A stretch of 64,000 nucleotides of DNA, from the NCBI GenBank assembly GCA_027563935.2, contig CM050453.2:62666018-62730017 (forward strand), in the 5' to 3' direction. This stretch comes from Costus lasius (Eukaryota; Streptophyta; Magnoliopsida; Zingiberales; Costaceae). Both the position numbers and the translations under genes were made by a program. Positions 24,469 through 36,832 of this stretch are shown piece after piece. The notes under the pieces are model-generated. The model had not been told where the DNA came from. It did not search any database and was given only the letters and a program-made list of their open reading frames with translations. Positions within the stretch are counted from its first letter, which is position 1; each line of letters begins with the position of its first letter.

Positions 24469-27333
24469 TGTAAGATCCAAGGATCTTAAGTCCTGGTAAG
24501 CATTATTTTGATTTTGTCTAAAATTATTGACTGTGATATTTTTCTATGTATTGGTTGTTAATAGTTAATTAACTAGAGATTTTTGGTTGTTAATTTATTG
24601 TAAATTAATTAGAGATTATTTATTTGATTAGTGGCTGTTAATTTATGATAAATTATTATTGGTTGTTCATGATAAATTAATTAGGATTTATGGGTTGTAA
24701 ATTGTAAGTTAATTAATTAGACCTTATTGGTTAATTAAATCCTTATTGGATGTTAATTAAATCCTTAATGGATTTCGTTAAGTGAATGGTTAGTGGATGG
24801 TTAAATTAATTGTTAATTATGAGTTTTTTTTGGGTTGGCGCTAATTGGGTTTGAAATTCAAATTTATTAGTTAAATGGATTAAACCCTATTTGAATTAAT
24901 TGGTTAATGGGTTAAAAATTAAAAACCGAATTTTTAGTGGGTATTTCGGTTAGGGAAGGAAGAATTGACGATTTTTGGCTTGAGGAAATCTTGGGGCGGC
25001 TAGGGCAAGGAAGAAGGCGATCTTGGTATTCTTGAAGAGTTCTTGGCGATTTTCTCCATCTTCTTCCCCTTGGCGAATTTCCTTGAGGTGAAACTTCCTT
25101 GGTGAGTTCTTGGAGATCCTTTGGGCGACATCAAGGCTTTAGGCGAGTTTTTTTGGGAAGATTTTAACCTTAGTATTCTCGGTTTAAGAGGTGAGTGGAA
25201 TGTCTTGTTTGACCTATGAATTTAGTTGTGTTTGTGACATGATACATTTGAGTTCTTGGAATTTCTACCATGTTAAAACCGAATTTAAGGGATGAAAACC
25301 AAAATTGAGATGTTCTTTCATGTAAACCGAATTCTTGATAATTTTCATGATAATCCGAAATCTTGATATTATTTATGATAAATTATTCATGACAACCGAA
25401 ATTTGGTATTATTTATGAAAAACCGAAATTAACATGTTTACATGAGGATTATAAAGACAATTACATGTTATAATTTTATGTTGATGTTATGGAATTTAGG
25501 TAGTTTTAAATTAGTGAATTTTGAGCATGACATTCTTGTTAGCTAGAGTTTAAATTTTAAATAGATGACATGTTGTAAAACCGTGGGTTATATGTGTTGT
25601 AATGATTTTTGGATGTGTGTTAATTACAATCCATGACTGTTTATTTAGGTGTGTAGCATGTTATTTAATTTAGGTGTGTAGCCTGTTATTTAATTGTTTG
25701 AGAAATTTGGGTGATAACATAGCAAGGTTTGACTAAACTAATCAGCATGAAATCTAAGGACTACACTATATTATGTGATATTCGAATATGAAATATTATG
25801 TGTTATGTTATGTGATTTTCGAATAGTATGGGTTATGTGAATTTTGAACAATATGTGTTATGTGATGGATTATGTGAATTTTGAATATTATGTGTTATGT
25901 GTTGGTTAGGACTATGGCTAAGTGTAACCGTGTACTCATAGGATAGTCCTTATGTGATATGTTAAGGGTTTGAATTTCAGCCCTGTATTTGATATGTGAG
26001 GAGGTTGATGTTCAGCCTGCCTATTATGATTATTGTGATGGGGGTTGATGTTCAGCCTGCCCGATATGATTTTTGTGATGACTATCCTAGAGTCTAGTTG
26101 ACACTTAGGAGTCCACCTTTATGAAATATGATATAAGATGTGTTTGTTGTCCAGTAGGAACCTTTTGGGAGAACGAGTTTTGACGCAAAGTGCCATGTCT
26201 TGGTCGGACAGGGGCCACCTCTTGATGTCATCACTCTCTTTTTGTGATATGGGGTGTCGTAGAGCAAAGTGCCACGTCGTGACCCGGCGGGGGCCACCTC
26301 TTGAATCTACACACAAGCCATCGATGTGTTTATGGGGTGTTTTAGAGCAAAGTGCCACGTCGTGACCTGGCGGGGGCCACCTCTTGATTCTACTCACTGT
26401 CCATGTTTATGTGTTGCACGAGATTTTGCCGCTCCCAGTGCTTAGGCCAAAGCCGGGTTAGACCGTATTGGTCACTACTGAATATGCTGGACAACTAGGT
26501 TAACTAAGTATTGGTGTGTTTAGTTGGTTTAGAGTATAACTCTAGAACCTGAGTTTGTTTAGAACCTGAGTTTGTTATATGTTGGTGTGTACATCTGGCT
26601 GTTTATATGACTTCTGTATTTAATCTTGTTGTATATTGACATAATGTTCTGTTAAAGATTTTTAAAATAATCTGCCTATATTTTTGAGTGTATGTTATGG
26701 ATGGTCGATTTAGACTATCCACTCACTGGGCTGTGTAGCTCACCCCTCACTATTTTCAGGCATAGAGCAGGGGCGCATTTCTTGAGTTAGCATTGGCGTG
26801 GACATTATGCTAGTTTGCTGTGATTATATTTAAGAACTTTTGTGCTTAAATATGAGGCCGGTTGTGGCCGAACTATATGAGTTATACGAACTATATGAAT
26901 GATGTGAACTATGTGAATTTGTGTGAACCACGTGAACTATGTGAAATTTGTGTTGCCAGATTGTGGCAGTTAAACGAGTTTGATTTTTGTGTCACCGCGG
27001 GCCTCAGCCTGGTTTCGGTGTTTGGTATGAGTTTATAAAATCGACTTTGTGGCTTTGCTTTGAATTTCGAATCGAATTGTATTTATGCCATCGGATTTGA
27101 TATAACTGTTGCCTTGCATATGTCTAGTGCAAGGATTGCGTGGTGGCAGGTACCCTTATGTGATTTATGAGATTTGTGTTTTGTGGATATTTATGTATGG
27201 GTTTGTGGAAATTTTCAGATCGTGTTTTCTTGAACTCGGTTTTACCTAGCATATGAATCGATCTTATATGAAACATCCTGTATCATTCATGAACTGTGCC
27301 ATTTGTTTGGGGTTAAGATAACGGGATGTTACA
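24469..27333 (+). repeat. 5' LTR of Tekay-F
   Basis: TGTAAGATCC to GGATGTTACA, 2865 bp. Against 32116-34980 it differs at about 26262 (G against C) and 27040 (C against T). The first 500 bp are very AT-rich with many TTAATTAA-like runs. Between about 25770 and 25910 there is a loose TTATGTGAATTTTGAA repeat. Confidence 0.96.
26186..26397 (+). repeat. Three tandem units in Tekay-F LTR
   Basis: Units start at 26186, 26265 and 26348 (periods 79 and 83 bp), each with CAAAGTGCCA..., a GGGGCCACCTCTTGA block and, in the last two, GCCACGTCGTGACC. The 3' LTR has them at 33833, 33912 and 33995. The ACGT core could bind bZIP factors; that is inference. Confidence 0.8.
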
Positions 27334-27336
27334 GAA

Positions 27337-27348
27337 TGGTATCAGAGG
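27337..27348 (+). other. Primer-binding site of Tekay-F (iMet type)
   Basis: TGGTATCAGAGG, 3 bp after the LTR end. Confidence 0.92.
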
Positions 27349-27460
27349 AGTTGGCTAGCTAAAACTTAGTTCGGGGGGAAAACATGTTTGTGTATTGCTA
27401 GACACCTGATAGGTTTATGTTTGTTTTCCTGACTATGGTATGTGTGTGTAGGAATTTAAG

Positions 27461-29086
27461 ATGGTGCGAACCAGAGGAAATGCTAGTGGCGAGGATGAGC
27501 AGCCTTCGAACCTCACGAGAACTATTGAGGCTCTGACTGGCATGGTACAGCAACAAGGTGCCATGATAGAGAGGCAAGCTCAGATGCTGCAGCAACAACA
27601 GACTCAGCATCAAGAAGCTCAACAGCAGCTTTTGCAGCAGCTGACTCAAGAGAGACCCCAGACTACTACTCGAGCGGTGGGGGATGACTCTCAGGAGGGC
27701 GCTCACAGGCGCTATGCTTCACTTGTGAGTGAATTCCAGAAACTGGGTCCTAGTTCTTTTTATGGGGGCTCAGAATCCAGTACTGCTGAGAACTGGCAGT
27801 TGTGCTTGGAAAAGATTTTCCAAGTCATGCGCTGCTCAGATGAGGATAAGTTATGTCTGACCACCTATATGATGCGTGCTGACGCAGATGAGTGGTGGAA
27901 GGGCGTAGTGAGACTTGCCGAAGAAAGACATGAGACTGTAGATTGGCCTTACTTCTTGTCTCGATTTAACGAGAAGTACTTCCCAGATAGTTTGGTGGAG
28001 GACCGAGAGGTGGCATTTATTCACCTGGAGCAGGGTGATATGACAGTGGACCAGTATGAATTGCAGTTCACTAAGTTGGGAAAGTATGCCCCTCACCTGA
28101 TAAACACTGAAAAGAGGAGGGCTACCAAGTTTCTCAGAGGTCTCAGATGGGACATTAGAGAGCAGGTTGGTGCTCAGCACTTGGAGACCTATGTTGAGAC
28201 TGTTGGGCGAGCACGCACCATTGAGAGATACATAGCTGAGAGGAGTTCTCATGTTGCCGTGACAGTGGTTCCTGCAGCTGAGGCGGCGGTTCCTCAGTAT
28301 GGTATTGGCGGCAAGGGTAAGAAGTACCCTAAACATAAGGACTACAAAAAGAACAGGTATAAGCCTTACTCCTACAAGGCACCGCAGCAGTCCAAGGATG
28401 TACCGCAGCAGTCCAGGGATGCACCGCAGCAGTTCAGGGATGCCAGGGATGTAAGAAACAGTATCACAGAGGACCGGACTTGTAATTATTGTGGGCTCAA
28501 GGGACACCTGGTGAAAGACTGTCATAAGAGGAATGGTGTATGCTTCAGGTGTAAGAAACCAGGACACATGATCAAGGACTGCAAAGAGCCTGAGATGCAG
28601 AATAGAGGCGCAGAGAAGCCTACAGTCCAGACACGAGTTTATGCTGTGGCTGAGAAGGATACACGAGCTTCCCGGTCCGTCGTGGAAGGTACCTTATTTG
28701 TATTTGATCAGTTAGCTCGTATCTTATTTGATCCTGGTGCAAATTTGTCTTTTGTATCTGTTAAGTTTGCTGCATGTTTACATGTTGTACCTAAGATGCT
28801 AGATTATGTTGTGTCTGTCAGTACTCCCTTAGGAAAGTCATTATCTACAGACACTGTGTGTGCTGATTGTGTGGTGCATGTAGAGGGTTATGAGTTTCTA
28901 GTGGATTTAATCCTCCTAGACATGCAAGACTATGATGTCATTCTAGGTATGGATTGGTTGTCCTCACATCATGCCTCTGTGGATTGCTTTGAGAAAGTAA
29001 TCACTTTAAATCTGCTAGATGGGAATCGGCTTTTTGTGAGAGGTCTAGTGTCAAACCAAGGACCGCATGTGATATCTTTCCTGTAG
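27461..29086 (+). CDS. Tekay-F Gag and protease
   Basis: 541 codons from ATG (MVRTRGNASG). Residues 20-70 are Q-rich and probably coiled coil. About 85-240 match the retrotransposon gag domain (WKGVVRLAEE, RFNEKYFPDS, FLRGLRWDIREQV). A basic, Q-rich stretch with three PQQS(K/R)D-like repeats follows near 305-330, then two zinc knuckles CNYCGLKGHLVKDC (about 341-354) and CFRCKKPGHMIKDC (about 360-373). The protease region has ILFDPGANLSF near 422, where the catalytic D(S/T)G reads DPG, and VILGMDWLSSH. It ends at TAG 29084-29086, in frame with RT, where a Gln codon (CAG) is the simplest ancestor. Gag looks intact; the DPG change and the stop suggest the protease and pol steps are impaired. Confidence 0.92.
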   Translation: MVRTRGNASGEDEQPSNLTRTIEALTGMVQQQGAMIERQAQMLQQQQTQHQEAQQQLLQQLTQERPQTTTRAVGDDSQEGAHRRYASLVSEFQKLGPSSFYGGSESSTAENWQLCLEKIFQVMRCSDEDKLCLTTYMMRADADEWWKGVVRLAEERHETVDWPYFLSRFNEKYFPDSLVEDREVAFIHLEQGDMTVDQYELQFTKLGKYAPHLINTEKRRATKFLRGLRWDIREQVGAQHLETYVETVGRARTIERYIAERSSHVAVTVVPAAEAAVPQYGIGGKGKKYPKHKDYKKNRYKPYSYKAPQQSKDVPQQSRDAPQQFRDARDVRNSITEDRTCNYCGLKGHLVKDCHKRNGVCFRCKKPGHMIKDCKEPEMQNRGAEKPTVQTRVYAVAEKDTRASRSVVEGTLFVFDQLARILFDPGANLSFVSVKFAACLHVVPKMLDYVVSVSTPLGKSLSTDTVCADCVVHVEGYEFLVDLILLDMQDYDVILGMDWLSSHHASVDCFEKVITLNLLDGNRLFVRGLVSNQGPHVISFL

Positions 29087-30691
29087 GCCAGGAAGTTACT
29101 TGCTAGTGGGTGCAAGGGTTATCTTGCGCATGTTAAGGTGCAGGATGATTCTACTTCTGATTTGACTCAGATGGCGGTGGTGAAAGAATTTCCTGACGTG
29201 TTCTCTGAGGAATTTTCAGGTTTACCACCAATTCGAGAGGTAGAGTTTGGCATTGAGTTGGCGCCAGGAACGGCACCTATCTCCAGAGCTCCTTACCGTA
29301 TGGCTACTTCAGAGTTGGCCGAGCTTAAGAAACAACTGGAGGAATTGCTAGAGAAAGGGTACATTCGGCCTAGTGCTTCTCCCTGGGGAGCGCCAGTGCT
29401 ATTTGTGAAGAAGAAAGATGGAACCCTGAGGATGTGTATAGACTACAGGCAACTGAACCAAGTGACTATCAAGAATAAGTATCCTCTTCCCAGAATTGAT
29501 GATCTATTTGATCAATTACAGGGAGCTACAGTGTTCTCTAAGATTGATCTGAGATCAGGGTATTATCAGCTTAGGGTCAAGGATGAGGATATATTTAAGA
29601 CTGCTTTCAGGACCAGGTATGGGCATTTCGAATTTTTAGTTATGCCTTTTGGACTGACGAATGCACCTGCCGTTTTCATGGATTTGATGAACAGGGTGTT
29701 TCACGAATTGCTTGATTCTTGTGTGGTAGTTTTTATAGACGATATCTTGGTGTACTCTCAGACTACTTCGGATCATGTCAGTGACTTGCGCAGAGTGCTG
29801 GAGGTTTTGAGGAAGAACCGGTTATATGCCAAGGCTAGTAAGTGTGAGTTCTGGCTAGAGAAGATCAGTTTTCTGGGACATGTGATTTCTGGTCAGGGGG
29901 TGTCTGTGGATCCAGTTAAGGTGCAAGCCATCCTTAATTGGGGAAGACCGACTAGTGCTACTGAGATCAGGAGTTTCCTGGGTTTAGCAGGTTACTACCG
30001 GAGATTTGTTGAGGGATTCTCCAAGCTGGCGGGTCCTTTAACTAAATTGACCAGAAAGGAGGCTAAGTTTATTTGGGATGACAAGTGTGAAGAGAGCTTC
30101 CAACAGCTGAAGAGAAGGTTGACTAGTACACCGATCCTCATTATTCCTAGTGATGGGGAAAGGTTTACTGTCTATACAGATGCTTCAGGCAAAGGGTTGG
30201 GTTGTGTCTTGATGCAGAAGGGTTCTGTGGTAGCCTATGCTTCGAGACAACTGAAGGAGTATGAGTTGAACTACCCTACTCATGATTTAGAGTTGGTGGC
30301 CGTAGTCTTTGCTTTGAAGATATGGCGTCACTATTTGTTGGGACAGGAGTTTGATCTGTTCACTGACCACCAGAGTCTCAAGTATATCTTCACTCAGAAG
30401 GAGTTGAACATGAGACAGAGAAGATGGATGGAGTTGATCAAAGACTATGACTTCTCCATTCAGTATCAGGCTGGAAAGGCCAATGTGGTGGCGGATGCAC
30501 TGAGCAGATATCCAGTTACTTCAGTAGCGGCACTACGAGTCAGTGAGTGGCGGTTACTGCAGGAGTTCAGCGATCTCAGGATCAGTGTTTCTCCTAGAGT
30601 TCAGTCGGGTTATGTGGCTTTTCTCAGAGTACAGTCTACTTTGTTGCAGAAGATCAGAGATCAGCAGTCTGTGGATCCGAGATTAGTTTAG
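29087..30691 (+). pseudogene. Tekay-F reverse transcriptase and RNase H
   Basis: This continues the Gag frame after the TAG; the part from 29138 on is fully recognisable. It carries the RT entry block ([40 protein letters not shown]), catalytic FIDD at 29732-29743, the thumb ([10 protein letters not shown]), and RNase H from about 30170 ([50 protein letters not shown]). All RT catalytic residues that I can identify are present. A second in-frame TAG at 30689-30691 separates it from integrase. The frame does not shift. Confidence 0.93.
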
Positions 30692-32086
30692 ATCAGGGAT
30701 AGTCTGGTTGATGGCGCAGTTCAGGATTTTAGCTTGTCTGATGATGGTATTCTTCGGTTTCGTGGAAGGGTATGTGTCCCTGAGGAACCGAGCTTGAGGA
30801 AAGAAATATTGGAGGACAGCCATAACTCCAAATATTCTCTACATCCTGGTGTAACTAAGATGTATCAGGACCTCAAGAAGAGCTTTTGGTGGCCGGGTAT
30901 GAAGAAAGAAGTATTTGATTTTGTCTCTAGGTGTTTAACCTGTCAGACTGTAAAGGCTGAACACCAGAAGCCTGGTGGTTTGTTGCAGCCCCTTCCTATT
31001 CCTGAGTGGAAGTGGGAATGCATCAGTATGGACTTTGTGTGTGGTTTGCCCAGAACCAGATTGGGTCATGATGCTATTTGGGTGATCGTTGATAGACTCA
31101 CTAAATCAGCCCATTTTCTCCCGATCAAGATGACTTATCCTTTAGAGAGGCTGGCTAGATTATACATTGATGAGATAGTCAGACTGCATGGAGTGCCTGT
31201 TGATATTGTGTCTGATAGGGACTCTCGGTTTTTGTCCAGATTTTGGAAGAGCTTACAGGAGGGTTTGGGTACTAAGTTGAGTTTTAGTACAGCATACCAT
31301 CCTCAGTCTGATGGCCAGACGGAGCGTACTATACAGACTCTAGAAGACTTGTTGAGAGCTTATGTGGTTGATTGGAGTTCTGAGTGGAATCGGGATCTAT
31401 CTTTGATAGAGTTCACTTATAATAATAGTTTCCACTCCAGTATTCAGATGGCTCCTTATGAGGCTTTGTATGGAAGAAGGTGTAGGACTCCCTTGTGTTG
31501 GGAGGAAACTGGTGACATAATGATTTTGAGATCTGATGCAGTACAGGAGACTACTGATAAGGTCAGAGAGATACAGAATAAACTGAAGATTTCTCGGGAC
31601 AGACAGAAGAGTTATGCTGATGACCGTCGTCGTTCCTTGGAGTTTATGGTAGGGGATCATGTTTTCTTAAAGGTGTCACCTACTAAGGGTGTTATGAGGT
31701 TTGGCAAAAAGGGCAAGTTAAGCCCTAGGTTTGTAGGCCCTTTTGACATTATTGAGAGAATTGGTCCAGTGGCTTACCGGTTAGCTTTACCTCCTGCTTT
31801 GGATCATGTGCATAATGTATTCCATGTCTCTGCTTTGAGGAAATATCATCCTGATCCATCTCATGTGTTGGAGTTGGAACCTCTTCAGATTCAGAGTGAC
31901 TTGACATTTGAGGAATGACCTCTTCGGATTGTGGATAGGAAGGATAAAGTTCTGAGGAACAAGACTATACCTTTGGTAAAGGTTATCTGGGGAAATCAGT
32001 CAGTTGAGGAGGCGACATGGGAGACTGAAGCGGATATGAGGAAGTTTTATGCTTATCTTTTTGATGATATGGATGCTGAGCTTTAG
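30692..32086 (+). pseudogene. Tekay-F integrase and chromodomain-like C-terminus
   Basis: In the same frame. The integrase HHCC finger is marked by HPGVTKMYQDL, WWPGM and CLTCQ. The D..D..E core is seen as MDFVCGLP, VSDRDSRF and DGQTERTIQ, followed by the GPF/Y-like block (LSPRFVGPFDII). A TGA at 31916-31918 (simplest ancestor CGA) interrupts just before the final 55 codons, whose IVDRKDKVLRNKT and EEATWETEADMRK match chromovirus chromodomains used to target heterochromatin. The natural end is TAG 32084-32086, followed by the purine tract. Confidence 0.92.
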
Positions 32087-32099
32087 AGGACTAAAGCTT

Positions 32100-32115
32100 T
32101 ATAAGGAGGGAGGGA
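32100..32115 (+). other. Polypurine tract of Tekay-F
   Basis: TATAAGGAGGGAGGGA followed by TGTAAGATCC, the LTR start. Confidence 0.88.
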
Positions 32116-34980
32116 TGTAAGATCCAAGGATCTTAAGTCCTGGTAAGCATTATTTTGATTTTGTCTAAAATTATTGACTGTGATATTTTTCTATGTATTG
32201 GTTGTTAATAGTTAATTAACTAGAGATTTTTGGTTGTTAATTTATTGTAAATTAATTAGAGATTATTTATTTGATTAGTGGCTGTTAATTTATGATAAAT
32301 TATTATTGGTTGTTCATGATAAATTAATTAGGATTTATGGGTTGTAAATTGTAAGTTAATTAATTAGACCTTATTGGTTAATTAAATCCTTATTGGATGT
32401 TAATTAAATCCTTAATGGATTTCGTTAAGTGAATGGTTAGTGGATGGTTAAATTAATTGTTAATTATGAGTTTTTTTTGGGTTGGCGCTAATTGGGTTTG
32501 AAATTCAAATTTATTAGTTAAATGGATTAAACCCTATTTGAATTAATTGGTTAATGGGTTAAAAATTAAAAACCGAATTTTTAGTGGGTATTTCGGTTAG
32601 GGAAGGAAGAATTGACGATTTTTGGCTTGAGGAAATCTTGGGGCGGCTAGGGCAAGGAAGAAGGCGATCTTGGTATTCTTGAAGAGTTCTTGGCGATTTT
32701 CTCCATCTTCTTCCCCTTGGCGAATTTCCTTGAGGTGAAACTTCCTTGGTGAGTTCTTGGAGATCCTTTGGGCGACATCAAGGCTTTAGGCGAGTTTTTT
32801 TGGGAAGATTTTAACCTTAGTATTCTCGGTTTAAGAGGTGAGTGGAATGTCTTGTTTGACCTATGAATTTAGTTGTGTTTGTGACATGATACATTTGAGT
32901 TCTTGGAATTTCTACCATGTTAAAACCGAATTTAAGGGATGAAAACCAAAATTGAGATGTTCTTTCATGTAAACCGAATTCTTGATAATTTTCATGATAA
33001 TCCGAAATCTTGATATTATTTATGATAAATTATTCATGACAACCGAAATTTGGTATTATTTATGAAAAACCGAAATTAACATGTTTACATGAGGATTATA
33101 AAGACAATTACATGTTATAATTTTATGTTGATGTTATGGAATTTAGGTAGTTTTAAATTAGTGAATTTTGAGCATGACATTCTTGTTAGCTAGAGTTTAA
33201 ATTTTAAATAGATGACATGTTGTAAAACCGTGGGTTATATGTGTTGTAATGATTTTTGGATGTGTGTTAATTACAATCCATGACTGTTTATTTAGGTGTG
33301 TAGCATGTTATTTAATTTAGGTGTGTAGCCTGTTATTTAATTGTTTGAGAAATTTGGGTGATAACATAGCAAGGTTTGACTAAACTAATCAGCATGAAAT
33401 CTAAGGACTACACTATATTATGTGATATTCGAATATGAAATATTATGTGTTATGTTATGTGATTTTCGAATAGTATGGGTTATGTGAATTTTGAACAATA
33501 TGTGTTATGTGATGGATTATGTGAATTTTGAATATTATGTGTTATGTGTTGGTTAGGACTATGGCTAAGTGTAACCGTGTACTCATAGGATAGTCCTTAT
33601 GTGATATGTTAAGGGTTTGAATTTCAGCCCTGTATTTGATATGTGAGGAGGTTGATGTTCAGCCTGCCTATTATGATTATTGTGATGGGGGTTGATGTTC
33701 AGCCTGCCCGATATGATTTTTGTGATGACTATCCTAGAGTCTAGTTGACACTTAGGAGTCCACCTTTATGAAATATGATATAAGATGTGTTTGTTGTCCA
33801 GTAGGAACCTTTTGGGAGAACGAGTTTTGACGCAAAGTGCCATGTCTTGGTCGGACAGGGGCCACCTCTTGATGTCATCACTCTCTTTTTGTGATATGGG
33901 GTGTCGTAGACCAAAGTGCCACGTCGTGACCCGGCGGGGGCCACCTCTTGAATCTACACACAAGCCATCGATGTGTTTATGGGGTGTTTTAGAGCAAAGT
34001 GCCACGTCGTGACCTGGCGGGGGCCACCTCTTGATTCTACTCACTGTCCATGTTTATGTGTTGCACGAGATTTTGCCGCTCCCAGTGCTTAGGCCAAAGC
34101 CGGGTTAGACCGTATTGGTCACTACTGAATATGCTGGACAACTAGGTTAACTAAGTATTGGTGTGTTTAGTTGGTTTAGAGTATAACTCTAGAACCTGAG
34201 TTTGTTTAGAACCTGAGTTTGTTATATGTTGGTGTGTACATCTGGCTGTTTATATGACTTCTGTATTTAATCTTGTTGTATATTGACATAATGTTCTGTT
34301 AAAGATTTTTAAAATAATCTGCCTATATTTTTGAGTGTATGTTATGGATGGTCGATTTAGACTATCCACTCACTGGGCTGTGTAGCTCACCCCTCACTAT
34401 TTTCAGGCATAGAGCAGGGGCGCATTTCTTGAGTTAGCATTGGCGTGGACATTATGCTAGTTTGCTGTGATTATATTTAAGAACTTTTGTGCTTAAATAT
34501 GAGGCCGGTTGTGGCCGAACTATATGAGTTATACGAACTATATGAATGATGTGAACTATGTGAATTTGTGTGAACCACGTGAACTATGTGAAATTTGTGT
34601 TGCCAGATTGTGGCAGTTAAACGAGTTTGATTTTTGTGTCACCGCGGGCCTCAGCCTGGTTTCGGTGTTTGGTATGAGTTTATAAAATTGACTTTGTGGC
34701 TTTGCTTTGAATTTCGAATCGAATTGTATTTATGCCATCGGATTTGATATAACTGTTGCCTTGCATATGTCTAGTGCAAGGATTGCGTGGTGGCAGGTAC
34801 CCTTATGTGATTTATGAGATTTGTGTTTTGTGGATATTTATGTATGGGTTTGTGGAAATTTTCAGATCGTGTTTTCTTGAACTCGGTTTTACCTAGCATA
34901 TGAATCGATCTTATATGAAACATCCTGTATCATTCATGAACTGTGCCATTTGTTTGGGGTTAAGATAACGGGATGTTACA
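32116..34980 (+). repeat. 3' LTR of Tekay-F
   Basis: Same length as the 5' LTR, two differences seen. It is followed directly by the TTCGC duplication. Confidence 0.96.
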
Positions 34981-34985
34981 TTCGC

Positions 34986-35139
34986 GGACACTCAAAAGCC
35001 TGATTTTTGTGATGCAATATCTGGAGATCCATGGCACCAATTGAAAAACCATGAAAAAGGGTCTCTTCTATAAATTGAGGAGACGATTTGAGGATAGGAA
35101 TCATCAAATTTCGTGAAGAATCGAGAGAGAAATCAGAAA
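34986..35139 (+). repeat. Athila-G LTR, third piece
   Basis: It resumes the Athila-G LTR after Tekay-F. It contains CTCTTCTATAAATTGAGG near 35066, a good TATA box for plus-strand LTR transcription, and then GAATCGAGAGAGAAATCAG, close to CGATCGAGAGAGAATTCAAG in the Athila-H LTR (about 19719). It ends at the GGACG duplication of Athila-E. Confidence 0.75.
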
Positions 35140-35144
35140 GGACG

Positions 35145-36832
35145 TGTTAGGTCCGCAAGTGCACGAATACTTTAAAGTAATAAAAATATCGAACCACAGA
35201 GACCTACGTGTTAAGTACCAAATAGATGTTTTCTCACTAGTTAAGCAAGCCGAATATGATGGAAGTAAACTATGCAGAAAAGTATGCTAAAAAGATAATC
35301 AGAGAGAAATAACTAGGACTAGGGTTTCATCCTCCTTGATTCTAATGACTAGACATAAATAAAAGATCGCCAGACTAATCGAATCATGATAAAGACTTAA
35401 TTTACTTCATAAAAGGATCATCTCACTTTCGTGCAAACAATCATGCAGGGACCAATCCTCGCTTTCGCGCAAGATCTATCCCAGGCTAATGATAAGTAAA
35501 TCATCAATCAAAGAATTCAAAGATCACTTTCGGGCATCTGAATTCTAAGTTGATTGTCTCAAGTGGAATCTCAAGGATCACTTTCGCGCATCCGAGACTC
35601 AACACAAGTTCTACTTATGGTTCTCCAACGTTCCGATCCTCACTTTCATGAAAGATCTCCACATTTGACAACTCGACTCTACCCTAGATTTAAATTATCA
35701 TCATGCCAATAAGATCACTAAAATCAAATAATTACGAACTAACCTAAGAGAGTTCCTAACATGCAATTCTAAGGTTCCAAGTTCTCAAGCAAGTCACCTT
35801 TCGGTCCTTATTGTGACAACTCTAAAATATGAATAATAACATAAATCTATGGAGAATCAAAGACAAACAATCACATAAGTAGAATCATCATAATAAAACT
35901 ATTCTAACGAAGGTAAAAAGTCATCTAATCATTAAAAATCAAGGAAAATTACTCCCTCATGTCCCAAAAAGTGTCTAAGCTTGCATGGAAGGAAGATTAC
36001 AATAATCCATAGTGTAGGAAATCAAAACAGAGGGAGAGAACAAATTACGGTACGGCCGTAAAGAAGTTTACGGCCGTAATCTGGAGTGAACAGCGGCGGT
36101 GCTCGATCTTTTGTTGATTTCTCCTCTGTCTGATCTCCTTTTGCTTTGAAACTTCTGTTATGTCCTCTCCACCTCCAAACAAAGCATTAGTGTAAAAATC
36201 ACCGGGAGAGGTGCCCTCTACGCCTCTCGGTGAGAGGCCAAACCCTAACCGCCTCTCTCTCTATTGCTCCTTCGATACTGGATACAAATTTGGGCTTCCA
36301 CTTCGTGTGTCTTCGCCTCTTAAAGATGAGTCCGTAACATCTTTCAGATCTTGATTTGGAGCTCTGGATCAAAAGTTATGGTCCACACAATATTCATACC
36401 CGTAAAAATCGCGTTTTTGACTGGAAATTATGGCCGTAACAATCTTTGCGACAGTGCCGTAATGTCTGAAATTTCTCGGGTGAATACTGGGTCCAAATTA
36501 TGCTACCTTAAAGTTCTTTACGGCACTGCCATAATTTTCATTATGGTACATTAAAGTTCTTTACACCCGGGGGTGTAATTTTTGAACTTGCTCCGATTTG
36601 CATGAAAATTGGCGGGCGGCTTCGTTTCGACCTCCTGAATCTATTCATGCCCTCAAATCCTTCAAAATCCATTAAAATATAGCACTTTTTACCTGAAATT
36701 CATGAAAAATAAGAAATTGTGTAGATTCCATAATATTTGATAAATAAAGCTTAAAAACAAGCAAAAGAGCATAAATATGACACAAAAAGACACACGAAAT
36801 GACACAATATACTATGAATTTTGGTGTCATCA
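35145..36832 (-). repeat. 3' LTR of Athila-E
   Basis: 1688 bp, minus-strand TGATGACACC to CTAACA. Palindrome boxes are at about 36051-36092, 36425-36462 and 36520-36550. It keeps about 130 bp (around 36190-36320) that the other LTR has lost. Confidence 0.9.

Larger units (their letters stand above)
24469..34980 (+). mobile_element. Tekay-F, complete chromovirus-type Ty3/gypsy element
   Basis: The 10,512-bp element has two 2865-bp LTRs, an iMet primer site, one gag-pol frame (27461-32086), a purine tract, and TTCGC duplications at 24464-24468 and 34981-34985. I find only two base differences between the LTRs, so insertion was very recent. Long LTRs and a C-terminal chromodomain-like region indicate the Tekay/Del lineage. 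Three in-frame stops make it unable to express a full polyprotein unless they are read through. Confidence 0.96.

Noticed and set aside
26119..26397. 92-codon minus-strand frame repeated at 33766-34044
   Set aside because: The copies are identical only because they lie in the two young LTRs of Tekay-F; the frame crosses the tandem units and has no protein-like features.
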